A DNA stretch of 64,000 nucleotides from Aphelenchoides besseyi (GCA_024699855.1 JAMPIQ010000003.1:3534001-3598000); one strand, 5' to 3'; counted from the stretch's first letter, positions 21,370 to 30,467 are shown. Notes: generated by a model from the letters alone, not told the origin. A program made the numbers and translations.

Positions 21370-24300
21370 TCACAATGCTTGGAGTTGGGAGTCTGGCTGA
21401 AGACGTTGGGTGGTCGTTGGCTGACTGTCTGAGTCGTGTTGTCGTTTGAAGAGTTGGTTGAAATGTCGAGTGATTTGGCCCGCGGCTGTTTCCACGATTG
21501 CTAGACGTTCGCCTTTGAAGTCGACGATAGTTCCCGGCACTTTTCGGTTCGGTTTAAGGAGTACGTAAATCGGTTCGTTGAGATGGAACTTGCGGTTTTG
21601 AGTGCCGTGGTGACGGTTGAACTTCTGTTGAGTTTTTTTGCGATTGAGAGAATCTTCGGCACCGTCTCGGTTGCTTCGATTTGGAGGCTTGAGTTGAAAC
21701 AGTTGAGTGCGAATCTGTCGATTGAAGAATGCACTTGCGGGATTAGAGTTGTTCGGAACAGAATCAGAAGGTAGATTGTTGATTTGACTTGTGATCTTGT
21801 CGAGTGATGCCAGACCCCGTCCCTCTTTCGCGATTGCCGACTTGACCAGTGCCACAGCACGTTCCGCTCGTCCGTTCGACATCGGGAAGTAAGGAGGAGA
21901 CTTGAGGTGAACAACACTAAAATTGAAACAAAAGTTAGCAAACGATTCTGACGTGAATTGTGTTCCGTTATCCGTGACAAGCGTCTCTGGTGGACCAAAT
22001 TGAAGGAAAATTTGTCGCAGAGCATCGATGGTTCGCTCGGAAGTGGTCTGTTTCATTTTGTGCGTCCAAATGAAATTGGTGTGTGAGTCGACAACAATGA
22101 GAATGTGATGACCGTGAAGTGGACCTGCGAAGTCGGCGTGAAGACGTTGCATCGGTTCAGTCGTTGTTGGCCATTGCTGTAGAGTAGCTTTTCTCGGGTT
22201 GACGGCTGTTTCTGCACATGATTGGCAATGACGAACCAATTTGTCTATCTCGGAATCCATTCCGGGCCAATAGACGTGTTCTCGGGCTAGTCGTTTGGAG
22301 CGTTGGATGCCAGGGTGACCAGTGTGAATGATGTTGAGAACTTGTTGACGAAGTTTGAGTGGGATGACGACGCGGTCTTTCCATAGGAGGCTTCCATTGG
22401 CTTCGTAGAGTTCGTTTCGTTTGCCGTAAAATGTACCGACGAGTGGATCGTGTTTGTCGGTATCGGACCATTGTGTTCGGATTCGTTGAAGAACGGCGGA
22501 GAGAGACGGGTCGCTGTAAGTAGCTGATTTAATAATTGGGAGCGTTACCTTTGGTTCCAATTTGGTAGTCGTCTCGTTGATCAATAGTTCGATGTCATGG
22601 TCGACGGTTTGCAACTGATTGATAACTTCCTCCATTTCGTTGTCCGTTCCTTGTTTGCGCTCTTGTATGAGACGGGATAGTGCGTCGGCGAATCCGAAGT
22701 CTTCCGTTCTGACGTGTTGGATTTTGAAGTCGTAGGACAAGAGTCGAAGTGCCCATCGAGCGAGTCGAGCCGTTGTTCGTCCATCGAGACCTTTTGTTTG
22801 TTCTGTTCTGAAGAGAGCCAGAAGCGGTCGATGGTCAGTTAACAACGTAAAGTGGCGTCCATAGATGAAACGGTGAAATCGTTCGACGGCGGTCACAATT
22901 GCCAGCGCTTCTTTTTCAATTTGCGAGTAACGTCGTTGGGTCTCTGAAAAAGATTTTGAAATGTGAAAAACCGCTTTGACGGATCCATCTGTGTATCGTT
23001 GTTGGAGTACTGCGCCCATTCCCTGCGGTGATGCATCGGCTGCAACGATTAGTTCTTGTCGTGGATCGTAGTGAGCTAAAGCGAGCGGGCTGAGAAGCGT
23101 TGATTTGATTCGTTGGAACGCGCTCTCTTGGTCGGTTGTCCACTTGAATTCGACATTTTTGCCGATGAGTTTCTCCAGCGGTTGTTTGAGTACGTGGAAT
23201 TGATGCACGAACTTGCCGTAGTAGTTGACAAGGCCCAAGAGTGTTCGAACTTCGGGGACGGTTTGCGGTTTTCGGAGATGTTCGATTGCTCGGAGTTTCT
23301 CTGGATCCGGTCGAATTCCGTTTTTGTCGATGATCGACCCTAAATATTTCACTTCTTTTTGGTTGAACTTACACTTGTGCAATTGGATTTTGAAGCCCCA
23401 ATCTTGAATGCGAGTAAGAGCGCTGTGAAGTCGGTCGTCGTGTTCGTTCTGGTTGCTGCCAACGATGAGAATGTCGTCGAGGTATCCGATGACGCCGCTT
23501 AGTCCATTAAGCATTTGATCAACGGTTCGCTGGAAAATTGCCGGTGCTGTTTTGAGTCCGAAATTCATTCGCTCATATTGGTACAATCCGCGATGAGTGG
23601 TGATTGTGGTGAACGGTTTTGACTCGTCTGACAACGTGAGTTGAAGATATGCATCGCGCAAATCCAATTGGCTGAAAATAGAATTACCAGCGAGCTTACC
23701 AAAAATATCCTCGATGTTGGGCAAAGGATACGCGTCTTCTTGAAGTGCGGTATTGAGTCCGGTGGAGTAGTCGGCGCATATCCGAATTTTTCCATGCGGT
23801 TTCTTTGCAACCACGATTGGTGTGGCCCATTTTGATGTGTCCACTTTGGAAATGATTCCAGCAGCTTCTAGACGATCCAATTCCTGATTGACGAGCGGTT
23901 CAACTGAGAGCGGGAGTGGTCGTCGTGGAAAATGTGTCGGTTTTGCCTTTGGGTCCACGTGAAGTTGAGCTGCGATTCGGTTGCATTCTCCTAGAGTGTC
24001 CTCGAACACTTCGGAGAATTGACGTCGGAGTTCGTCGTGATACTCGTTTGACTTCTGGATTTGGTTGATTCCCATGGCGTAGGTAACCATTGCGAATTGA
24101 TCCATTGCCTTGGAAGACAGTAGTGCACAGTTCTGGCGGTTGAGAACGTAGATTTGCAATTCGATTTCTTTGTCGTTCCATTTGGCAGTTGTGGTGAACG
24201 TGCCAAAGATCTTGAGTGGCTTCTGGTCGACTCCAACAGCTGATATTTGTGGGGTTGAGAGTTCCGGTTGACCAAGAAGTTGCCATTCGTCGATTCCAAT

Positions 24301-24531
24301 GACGTTGGCGTCGGCTGCTGTGTCCAATTGGAATTTGACTTTTGTTCGTTGAGTTCGATGACGGCGGTTCGTCGGTGAACATTCAAGTTGTTGATGCTGA
24401 TGACTTAAATTTGTTTTCCAGCCTTTCGGCAGACTGCAACCAGATGGCCTTTGATGCCGCATCCGCGACATATCGCTTCTTTGAACGGGCATTCGGAACG
24501 TTGATGTTTGACTGCTCCGCAGCCTTGACAC
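21370..24531 (-). CDS. Ty3/gypsy Pol polyprotein (protease, RT, RNase H, integrase)
   Basis: This is a 1053-codon open frame. It overlaps gag by about 127 nt and lies in the -1 frame relative to it, so expression probably needs a -1 frameshift. The first 60 or so codons are likely untranslated overlap. Domains in order: aspartic protease with LDTAAD (Asp70, an Ala variant of the usual DTGA); reverse transcriptase with LDLRDAYLQL and YLDDILIVG near residue 350; RNase H starting VAADASPQGMGAVL and including LLTDHRPLL; integrase zinc-binding HTGHPGIQRS...VYWPG...CQSC; and the integrase core with HADFAGPL, LVTDNGTQFTSE and NGRAERAV. All catalytic acidic residues that I can recognise are present and no stop interrupts the frame, so this copy could be competent or only recently silenced. 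Confidence 0.95.
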   Translation of the reverse strand: MSRLRSSQTSTFRMPVQRSDMSRMRHQRPSGCSLPKGWKTNLSHQHQQLECSPTNRRHRTQRTKVKFQLDTAADANVIGIDEWQLLGQPELSTPQISAVGVDQKPLKIFGTFTTTAKWNDKEIELQIYVLNRQNCALLSSKAMDQFAMVTYAMGINQIQKSNEYHDELRRQFSEVFEDTLGECNRIAAQLHVDPKAKPTHFPRRPLPLSVEPLVNQELDRLEAAGIISKVDTSKWATPIVVAKKPHGKIRICADYSTGLNTALQEDAYPLPNIEDIFGKLAGNSIFSQLDLRDAYLQLTLSDESKPFTTITTHRGLYQYERMNFGLKTAPAIFQRTVDQMLNGLSGVIGYLDDILIVGSNQNEHDDRLHSALTRIQDWGFKIQLHKCKFNQKEVKYLGSIIDKNGIRPDPEKLRAIEHLRKPQTVPEVRTLLGLVNYYGKFVHQFHVLKQPLEKLIGKNVEFKWTTDQESAFQRIKSTLLSPLALAHYDPRQELIVAADASPQGMGAVLQQRYTDGSVKAVFHISKSFSETQRRYSQIEKEALAIVTAVERFHRFIYGRHFTLLTDHRPLLALFRTEQTKGLDGRTTARLARWALRLLSYDFKIQHVRTEDFGFADALSRLIQERKQGTDNEMEEVINQLQTVDHDIELLINETTTKLEPKVTLPIIKSATYSDPSLSAVLQRIRTQWSDTDKHDPLVGTFYGKRNELYEANGSLLWKDRVVIPLKLRQQVLNIIHTGHPGIQRSKRLAREHVYWPGMDSEIDKLVRHCQSCAETAVNPRKATLQQWPTTTEPMQRLHADFAGPLHGHHILIVVDSHTNFIWTHKMKQTTSERTIDALRQIFLQFGPPETLVTDNGTQFTSESFANFCFNFSVVHLKSPPYFPMSNGRAERAVALVKSAIAKEGRGLASLDKITSQINNLPSDSVPNNSNPASAFFNRQIRTQLFQLKPPNRSNRDGAEDSLNRKKTQQKFNRHHGTQNRKFHLNEPIYVLLKPNRKVPGTIVDFKGERLAIVETAAGQITRHFNQLFKRQHDSDSQPTTTQRLQPDSQLQAL

Positions 24532-25673
24532 TTGGGTTTGGATTGCTCAGTCGAATCGGTTGCCGGTTTGTTGCTGTTTCCCTGTTGAGCAGTTGTCGAG
24601 TTGTTTGGACGTGTTTTCTTCGGTTTGAACTTCCGTTTGTAGAGTTCATTCGCTGTTGAAGAATTTCGCTCGACTTTCTTGATCGACAGTATTCCCTCTG
24701 TTTGTTGTTGAGCCATTTGCCGGTTTGCCATTCGGTTCAGTTGATCTCGACATTTGATGACTAGACGTTCCAACGTTGGAGTTGTCGTAGCGTCGAGTTC
24801 TTTGAGTGCAATTTCCTGGAGTGACGCGTCTTCTGGACGGTTGAGAGCGAGTGCGAAGAGAAGGCATTTGACATCGTCGTCTTTCATTGCGGACCATTTG
24901 CACAGGACAAATTTAGAGTTGATCCGTTCGCCCAGAGTTTCGACGGACTCGCCATCTTCATGTCGAATTGACAGAACCTGAAGACGTCGTTGAAATGTAG
25001 TAACAATGTCATTGAAATGGTCACTTAGCTGTTTGATCAAGTCGTTGAAGTCCATCGCTTCTGGTTTCGTCGGGAGTGACCAGTCGCTGAAGCGGTTGTA
25101 TTCGTCGGTTCCCAGTGAATTCAAGACAATCGATTTGTGTTCGTCTGTTGACAATTTCGGGTCTTTGATGATCGTTTTGTATCGGTCGAACCATTTATCA
25201 AACGTTTTGTCGTTGTTCGGGTCGTAAGAGAATTTGTCAACGATTCTTTGAATAGACTCCATGATTTGGATTGGAGATTGGACAATTTGCGTTGGCGTTC
25301 CCGTTGTGGGAATCGACATCGGTGCTGAACTTGCGGTTCGTTGTTCGTGCCACTTCAGGGCTAATTGAATTTCATCCCCTGTTTCTTCTGCTTCGATTTG
25401 GATCGTTTGAAAATCGGTTGTCTTCAAGTACTCCATCAACGCTTCCTCATCTCCATTTGCAATCCATAGATCGTTGTATTGCTTGATGATTTGACTTTTT
25501 CGAGACAATTTGACGGACATTTGTGTAGCTTCTTGGACATCGCTTTCGGTGGCATTTTTGCTCTGAAATTTTGGGTTTAGAGTTTTCCAACCTGTCCGGA
25601 AGTCCGTGATCGCCTTTGTGGCTTTCGTAAGTTGAGTTTTCCACGTAGATTCGAGTTTTTCTGACTGCGCCAT
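24405..25673 (-). CDS. Ty3/gypsy Gag with two CCHC knuckles
   Basis: A 422-codon frame starts at the ATG 25671-25673, directly next to the 5' LTR. The central part (DKTFDKWFDRYKTIIKD, ESVETLGERINSKF) is typical capsid sequence. Two CCHC zinc knuckles, CQGCGAVKHQRSEC and CRGCGIKGHLVAVC, each fit C-x2-C-x4-H-x4-C near the C-terminus and would package RNA. The start codon overlaps a TGGCGCAGTC string that looks like a tRNA primer-binding site, leaving essentially no leader. Confidence 0.93.
   Translation of the reverse strand: MAQSEKLESTWKTQLTKATKAITDFRTGWKTLNPKFQSKNATESDVQEATQMSVKLSRKSQIIKQYNDLWIANGDEEALMEYLKTTDFQTIQIEAEETGDEIQLALKWHEQRTASSAPMSIPTTGTPTQIVQSPIQIMESIQRIVDKFSYDPNNDKTFDKWFDRYKTIIKDPKLSTDEHKSIVLNSLGTDEYNRFSDWSLPTKPEAMDFNDLIKQLSDHFNDIVTTFQRRLQVLSIRHEDGESVETLGERINSKFVLCKWSAMKDDDVKCLLFALALNRPEDASLQEIALKELDATTTPTLERLVIKCRDQLNRMANRQMAQQQTEGILSIKKVERNSSTANELYKRKFKPKKTRPNNSTTAQQGNSNKPATDSTEQSKPKCQGCGAVKHQRSECPFKEAICRGCGIKGHLVAVCRKAGKQI
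25664..25673 (-). other. putative tRNA primer-binding site overlapping gag start
   Basis: On the minus strand the LTR end GAACA is followed by A and then TGGCGCAGTC. LTR elements prime minus-strand DNA from a tRNA whose 3' CCA pairs to TGG immediately after the LTR. Here the TG of TGGCGC belongs to the gag ATG. Confidence 0.6.
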
Positions 25674-25847
25674 TGTTCTGTTCTTCGAAAACAGACGGGT
25701 TTATTAGACACTAAATAGATAACAACGAACACCAACTGGTCATCGGGGAGCGGGGGAGGCGGAGGTAAACCGCGGAATGCCAAGGCGATCGCGTAGGGAG
25801 CGAGCGGCAGTTGACAACCAATTTCAAGGGCTTAACCGCTAGGATCA
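25674..25847 (-). repeat. 5' LTR of the Ty3/gypsy element (main part)
   Basis: 174 bp matching 21031-21204. The missing five outer bases (GGACA) lie at 29009-29013, beyond the LINE. Confidence 0.93.
25835..25847 (+). repeat. 13-bp LINE target-site duplication, left copy
   Basis: ACCGCTAGGATCA, identical to 28996-29008. Both belong to the gypsy LTR, whose undisturbed copy is at 21192-21204. Confidence 0.95.
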
Positions 25848-28800
25848 CTTTGTTTGTTTGTTTATTTCACACTTCGCAACAATGAACAAAGAAGGAAGAG
25901 ACCGGGGGCGCCGGAGTGTTGCGGTGATTGTCACATGAGGTTAGTGGCGGCGACGTCGGAATTTCAGCGGTCGTGCAAACGTCCATTCCATCTGTTTCCA
26001 TCTTCTTGGATCCCGGGCGGCGTTCGTCCATGAACGGTGGGTTGCTGCTCGTGGGACGCCGTTGTGTTTGCGGACGTCGTCTTCCCATCGGGTTGGCGGC
26101 CGTCCTCGCGGTCGGCTAGTTGTTGGTGTCCACATCGTTAGTTGCTTCGTCCAGCGACCATCGGCTCGGTTGAGCGTCTTTAGAGCAAACCGCCATTTGC
26201 GCCGTTTTGCGGCCACTACCACGTCGCGGAGTTTCGTGGTGCTGCGGATCCAGCTTGCTCGTTTGCCGTCGCGAAGTCGGAGTCCAAGCATTTGTCGCTC
26301 CATTGCGCGCTGAGTTCGCAGGATCCGAAGAAGGTTCGTTTTTGTGGTCGCCCATGTTTCGCATCCGTACAGGAGTGATGGCATGATGCAGGTGTGGAAG
26401 TAGCGTCGTTTGAGATGAATTGCCACACTTCTGTTCGTCAGCAGTGTCCGTGCTCGCCCGAATGCGCCCCATGCCGCTCCAACGCGTCTTCCGATCTCGT
26501 GGCCGTGGTCTCGCGGGAATTGGATGAGCTGGCCGAGGTACACGAAGGATGTTGTTTGGTTGATTGTTGAACCGTTGATTGTGATCGTGCTGTTGCTCGG
26601 GCCACCATGCCGGTCGCACGTCATCCATTCGCATTTTCGGGCGTTGATTTCGAGGCCGGTTGGTTTGCATGCATCTACGAGTTTTGTCGTCATTCGCTCG
26701 AGCTCTTCGGTGTTTGCAGCTATCAGGACCACGTCATCGGCGTACGCAAGATAGCGAAGTTGGCGGCCATCTACGTTGATTCCATCGTTTTCCCAATCGA
26801 TGTGGTCGAGAGCGTATTGGAGGCAGACGATGAAGATGAGTGGCGAAAGGGCGTCTCCTTGTCGAACTTCTCGTTGGACTTCAAAGGGTGCAGATGCATG
26901 CGCAATTTGTATTGAGGAGGAGCCGTTGAGGTAGAGCTTCTTGACCATCCTGATCGTGTCACCGTCCACTCCGTAGTGGTTGAGTGCTCGCCAGATTGCT
27001 GCGTACTCCACGCTGTCGAAAGCCTTCTTGAAGTCGATGAACATCAGGAAGGTGGCGGTTGATTGCCTCGGCGATGAGTATTCGTAGGACTTCTCAAGGA
27101 GTTGGTTGATTGCTTGGATGTGGTCGCTGGTTGAGAAGCCCCGTCGGAATCCTGCTTGCTCCACTGGCAGATGCTGTTGGACGGCGTCTTCGATGCGTTG
27201 GGCCAGAGCTCGAGTGACGACTTTGTAGAGCGATGGGAGGAGCGAAATTGGCCGGTAGTTGGAGACATCGGTACGGTCGCCCTTCTTGTAGAGTAGGATC
27301 GTGTTTGCATGTGCGAAGCCGTTCGGTATGTCGTCCGACTCGAACATAAGGTTGGCCGCCGATGCGAGTTGGCTGGCGATGATCGGAACGCCGAATTTCG
27401 CTGCTTTTGACCGAATTCCGTCTGCTCCCGGTGCCGTATTCCCTCGTATCCGTTTGGCAGCTGCGTTGAGTTCGGTTGCCAAAATCGGTCGGTTGATTGG
27501 TGAGTTGGTTTCGTCATCGGGCGGACCATTGATTGACGAGTAGAGTTCCGAATAGAAGTTGGCGGCGACTTCGGCAGCTTCTGCAGGGGTCGTGGTTAGC
27601 GATCCGTCTTCTCGTTGGAATTGCGAGATCGTTGTTCTTTTGTGCGCCAGCTCGATTCTTCCGCGTTTCAGTCGGTTCTTCTCGAGTGCTCGCTTGAGGA
27701 CGTCGATTCGGTGGTTGTGGAGGTCGCTCTTCAAAGCACATCGGATCATCTTGTTGAGCTCGGCGTATTGGATGAGGGCTTGTGCTCGCGGGGCCGCTGG
27801 GAATGTCGAGGACGTGATGCCGAATTTGAGATCTCGTCTTTGTCGTAATAGGTCGAGCGTTTGGTTGGAGATTCTTGGGCGTATTTCCCATCGCTTTTCG
27901 GCGGCCGTAGCGGCATCTTTGAGAGCGCCTTGGAGTTGCTGCCACTTGCTTGATCCACTTCGCCCATCGCTTTGGTCGTTTGTGCGTCCATCGAGAAGGA
28001 GTGCGGTCTTCAAGCGAAGTTCGTCGTAGTCCGGCGGAAGACGTCGGGGTGTTGGTCGTTTGCTTCGCATCTTCTTCATTTGCACTTTGGCTCGGATGAG
28101 GCGATGGTCGCTTCCGGCGTTGAAGCGGTTGAGAACTTGGACGTCGGTTGTTGATCTTCGGTTGCGGGCGAGGACGTAGTCGATCTCATTGAGCGTGGCT
28201 CCATTTGGCGACCTCCAAGTCCATCGTCGTCCGGTCGGTTTTTGGAAGAACGAGTTGAGGATGTAGTAGCCCGCGGATTCCGCAAAGTCGACCATCTTCT
28301 GTCCTCGAACGTTTCGTTGGCCCGAGCAGAAAGCGCCGACGTGTTGTTGGGTCGGCTGGTCGCTTCCCACACGCGCATTGAAGTCGCCGATGATGAGATC
28401 TTCGGTAGACGTTCCGGGAAGAGTGGCATTTCGGAGGTCGTCTATGAACGTGTCGTAGTCTTCGTCGTGGCAGGGAGCATGAACTTGCGTAACGCGCATC
28501 TTTCGTCCATGCGGGTTGGTGTACACGAGTTGGATGATTCGTTCCGAGATGTTGAGAACGTTGATGTGCCGGTCGGCTTCGGCCGTAACGATGAATCCAA
28601 CTCCCGCATTTGTTCGTTGGCCGTCGGTCCGTCCGGAGTTGTAGAGAATGACGGCCGATGCCGGGTTGAGGTCGTGCTCGATGCGGTCGATTCCCGAGCG
28701 TCGGGTTTCACTCAATCCAATAACGTCAAATCGGAGATGGCGGAGCTCTTCGGTCAGGTTGGCCAGGCGGGCGTCGGCGGCGATTGAACGGACGTTGTAG

Positions 28801-28995
28801 CTGCACAAGTTGAACGTGCCTTGTCGCCTTCGCTTCCTCGTGTGACGTTTAGCGCCATTCGCCATTGGGCCCAGCCACGGGTTGCTCCCAATGTCTGTCT
28901 ACGGCAAAGAGCGGCCGTAAACAGAGAAAAAACCTTCCGGTGGCGGGAGAGAAAAAATTCAACCGACCGGCCTGAGCGAGTGATTTTCGCGAATG
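25848..28995 (-). mobile_element. RTE-type non-LTR retrotransposon (LINE) inside the gypsy 5' LTR
   Basis: The element is about 3.15 kb. The 3' end (minus strand) is a short untranslated region ending in a simple repeat AAATAAACAAACAAACAAAG, as in RTE elements, rather than a long poly(A). The target-site duplication is 13 bp, ACCGCTAGGATCA, at 25835-25847 and 28996-29008, with no mismatch. The insertion therefore postdates the LTR element and is very recent. Confidence 0.93.
25941..28865 (-). CDS. RTE-type LINE polyprotein (APE endonuclease and reverse transcriptase)
   Basis: A single intact 974-codon frame from ATG 28865. The N-terminal apurinic-type endonuclease shows FNLCSYNVRSI, DVIGLSETR, DLIIGDFNARVG, and SDHRLIRAKV. 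The central reverse transcriptase shows NYRPISLLPSLYK, EQAGFRRGFSTSDHI, FIDFKKAFDSVEY, EVRQGDALSPLIF and the catalytic YADDVVLIA. The C-terminal part has a G-Y-G/C-E-T-W block (LLYGCETWATTK) and ends with WEDDVRK and an arginine-rich tail, as in RTE-clade elements. There is no RNase H and no separate ORF1. The element is full-length or nearly so by its ORF and perfect target duplication. Confidence 0.95.
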   Translation of the reverse strand: MANGAKRHTRKRRRQGTFNLCSYNVRSIAADARLANLTEELRHLRFDVIGLSETRRSGIDRIEHDLNPASAVILYNSGRTDGQRTNAGVGFIVTAEADRHINVLNISERIIQLVYTNPHGRKMRVTQVHAPCHDEDYDTFIDDLRNATLPGTSTEDLIIGDFNARVGSDQPTQQHVGAFCSGQRNVRGQKMVDFAESAGYYILNSFFQKPTGRRWTWRSPNGATLNEIDYVLARNRRSTTDVQVLNRFNAGSDHRLIRAKVQMKKMRSKRPTPRRLPPDYDELRLKTALLLDGRTNDQSDGRSGSSKWQQLQGALKDAATAAEKRWEIRPRISNQTLDLLRQRRDLKFGITSSTFPAAPRAQALIQYAELNKMIRCALKSDLHNHRIDVLKRALEKNRLKRGRIELAHKRTTISQFQREDGSLTTTPAEAAEVAANFYSELYSSINGPPDDETNSPINRPILATELNAAAKRIRGNTAPGADGIRSKAAKFGVPIIASQLASAANLMFESDDIPNGFAHANTILLYKKGDRTDVSNYRPISLLPSLYKVVTRALAQRIEDAVQQHLPVEQAGFRRGFSTSDHIQAINQLLEKSYEYSSPRQSTATFLMFIDFKKAFDSVEYAAIWRALNHYGVDGDTIRMVKKLYLNGSSSIQIAHASAPFEVQREVRQGDALSPLIFIVCLQYALDHIDWENDGINVDGRQLRYLAYADDVVLIAANTEELERMTTKLVDACKPTGLEINARKCEWMTCDRHGGPSNSTITINGSTINQTTSFVYLGQLIQFPRDHGHEIGRRVGAAWGAFGRARTLLTNRSVAIHLKRRYFHTCIMPSLLYGCETWATTKTNLLRILRTQRAMERQMLGLRLRDGKRASWIRSTTKLRDVVVAAKRRKWRFALKTLNRADGRWTKQLTMWTPTTSRPRGRPPTRWEDDVRKHNGVPRAATHRSWTNAARDPRRWKQMEWTFARPLKFRRRRH

Positions 28996-29013
28996 ACCGC
29001 TAGGATCAGGACA

Positions 29014-29710
29014 AGAAAATCATTTTGGAAGACCGACACAAACAATCTCGACTTGATTTTGCTCAGAACCACGTCACTCAACGAACGGACTTCAAGTTGT
29101 GGCTGTTTACGGACGAAAAAAGATTTTCACTTGACGGACCCGACAACAACGGTTCATACGAAATTCCTGGAACTCCAAACCCGGTACGTAGTCGACGTCA
29201 ACAAGGCGGAGGATCCGTAATGATTTGGGGAGCAGTGGCCGCTAATGGAAATATCTACTTAAAGGTACCTTTCCTTCAACTTATTAGGTCAGTTTTTGCC
29301 TTCAGGAAATCCTCGGACGATACACGTCGCAATTATACTTGGAAGACCTCAAGGCCGAATTTTTACCATGGGCGAAACGTCAATTCAACGGTCGGAAATT
29401 CTACTGGCAGCAGGATAACGCTGCAATTCATAAGGCAAAAGTCATCAAAACCTACTTTGCATCGCTGAAAAATGTCGAACTGATTGAATGGCCTGCAAAG
29501 AGCCCGGACTTGAATGTTATGGAAAACATTTGTGCACTTTTATCACAACAAGTCTACAAAGATGGCCAATTCCGACGAAAATCCGAACTACTTGAGAAGA
29601 TCATGACCGAAGGCCGCAAAATCAAGAAGGACATCATCAAACACCTTTTCTCTTCAATGCCCACACGTTTACTCAACGTGTATAAGTATAATGGAGAGAT
29701 GATTTCCTAG
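29014..29710 (+). pseudogene. mariner element 1 transposase, C-terminal catalytic part
   Basis: This half resumes with IILEDRHKQSRLDFAQNH and carries the acidic catalytic triad of the DDE fold: FTDEKRFSLDG, WQQDNAAIHKA, and SPDLNVMENI. Thirty-five residues separate the second aspartate from the glutamate, so it reads DD35E against the usual DD34E of Tc1. A short intron (29265-29305, GTACCT..TTCAG) interrupts the catalytic region in phase. Stop TAG at 29708-29710. The half is intact apart from the upstream insertion. Confidence 0.92.
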
Positions 29711-29717
29711 ACTTTCT

Positions 29718-29909
29718 TTTGGTGCAGTTTTAGTTGCACATCCAATTTCAATAAAATCGATTTTTCTCAAAAACTAAGTTATAAACATACGATTTTTTTG
29801 TGCTCAATCGACTCATCGTCGAATTTCGCACCAGAAACACTCACAACGAAGAGCGTAGGACCAAGAAAACATCGAAATCAGTCAGTGCATTTTTAATTGC
29901 TCAGGACCA
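29718..29909 (-). repeat. right terminal inverted repeat of mariner element 1
   Basis: Reverse complement of 20413-20604. Flanked by TA (29910-29911), the target duplication of Tc1/mariner elements. Confidence 0.95.
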
Positions 29910-29911
29910 TA

Positions 29912-30116
29912 TTTGTTGTTTTTTTTGTATCGAATAAATAATTTGTTGGTTATAAAAAAAACATAAAAGAATTTGTTAAGTTCTCTACTAATGTAACGTT
30001 AATAATCTTTGCTTGTCAACAAAAAACAACCAAAAAAATGACGAAATGAAACTGTCGACTGAACATGCAAAAATTTGTTGTGGAGTGAATGCATATGTGG
30101 TGATCAAAGACGTAAA
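29912..30116. other. spacer after mariner 1, containing a likely poly(A) signal
   Basis: CGAATAAATAA at 29930-29940 fits the AATAAA signal for the RPA-like gene, whose stop lies just before mariner 1. Otherwise AT-rich with no gene seen. Confidence 0.45.
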
Positions 30117-30359
30117 TAAACGAAAATTTGCATAAGAATCAAGAATTTAACGAGTACAAAAGAGCGATCAGTTGGTGTTCTAATCACAGTTGACTCTGTT
30201 TTACCAGTTGTGTTGAATCTCCTGCTGCTCGTTTACGTCAATTGTTCTTTCTTGCTAATGGTGATTATCTGGCCGATTATCATCAATTCGGAGACTGGTA
30301 GCGTGATCTTCCGTCTTATTGCCAGCTCTTCGAATAGTCTTAGGCAGACCTTCGTTGTA

Positions 30360-30421
30360 CAGGGTGGTTAAAAATGAACTCCCACTTTTTTTCCCGAAAA
30401 AAAATTTTTGAAATGAAAAAT
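30360..30421 (+). repeat. left terminal inverted repeat of mariner element 2
   Basis: 62 bp, with runs of T and A in the middle. Identical in reverse to 38191-38252 by eye. Confidence 0.93.
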
Positions 30422-30467
30422 CGGTCTGTTTTCATTTCTAGATCACAATTTATTAACAGTAATGAGT

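Larger units (their letters stand above)
21031..29013 (-). mobile_element. Ty3/gypsy LTR retrotransposon nested in mariner 1
   Basis: The LTRs are 179 bp, with minus-strand ends TGTCCTGATCC...GAACA. The left one (3' LTR) is 21031-21209. The right one (5' LTR) is 25674-25847 plus the five bases at 29009-29013, split by a LINE. The target duplication AGAAA is exact (21026-21030 and 29014-29018). I count two differences between the LTRs, both near the inner end. Gag and Pol frames are intact. The element without the LINE is about 4.8 kb. Confidence 0.95.
20413..29909 (+). mobile_element. Tc1/mariner-type DNA transposon (element 1), interrupted
   Basis: The element is bounded by TA on both sides (20411-20412 and 29910-29911) and has inverted repeats of 192 bp (20413-20604 and 29718-29909) differing at only a few positions. 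The ends begin TGGTCCTGAGCAATTAAAAA. Removing the nested Ty3/gypsy element and one 5-bp duplication leaves about 1.5 kb, the normal size for the group. Its transposase is split into 20695-21030 and 29014-29710. Both halves are open and join in phase. Near-perfect inverted repeats and an otherwise unbroken transposase suggest the element was young when it was hit. Confidence 0.95.

Noticed and set aside
21501..22025. 174-codon minus-strand frame within the gypsy pol region
   Set aside because: It lies in another frame over the integrase core, which is read cleanly in the main Pol frame; no domain of its own.
28242..28787. 181-codon plus-strand frame opposite the LINE endonuclease
   Set aside because: Antisense shadow of a strongly conserved endonuclease frame; valine-rich composition typical of antisense coding.
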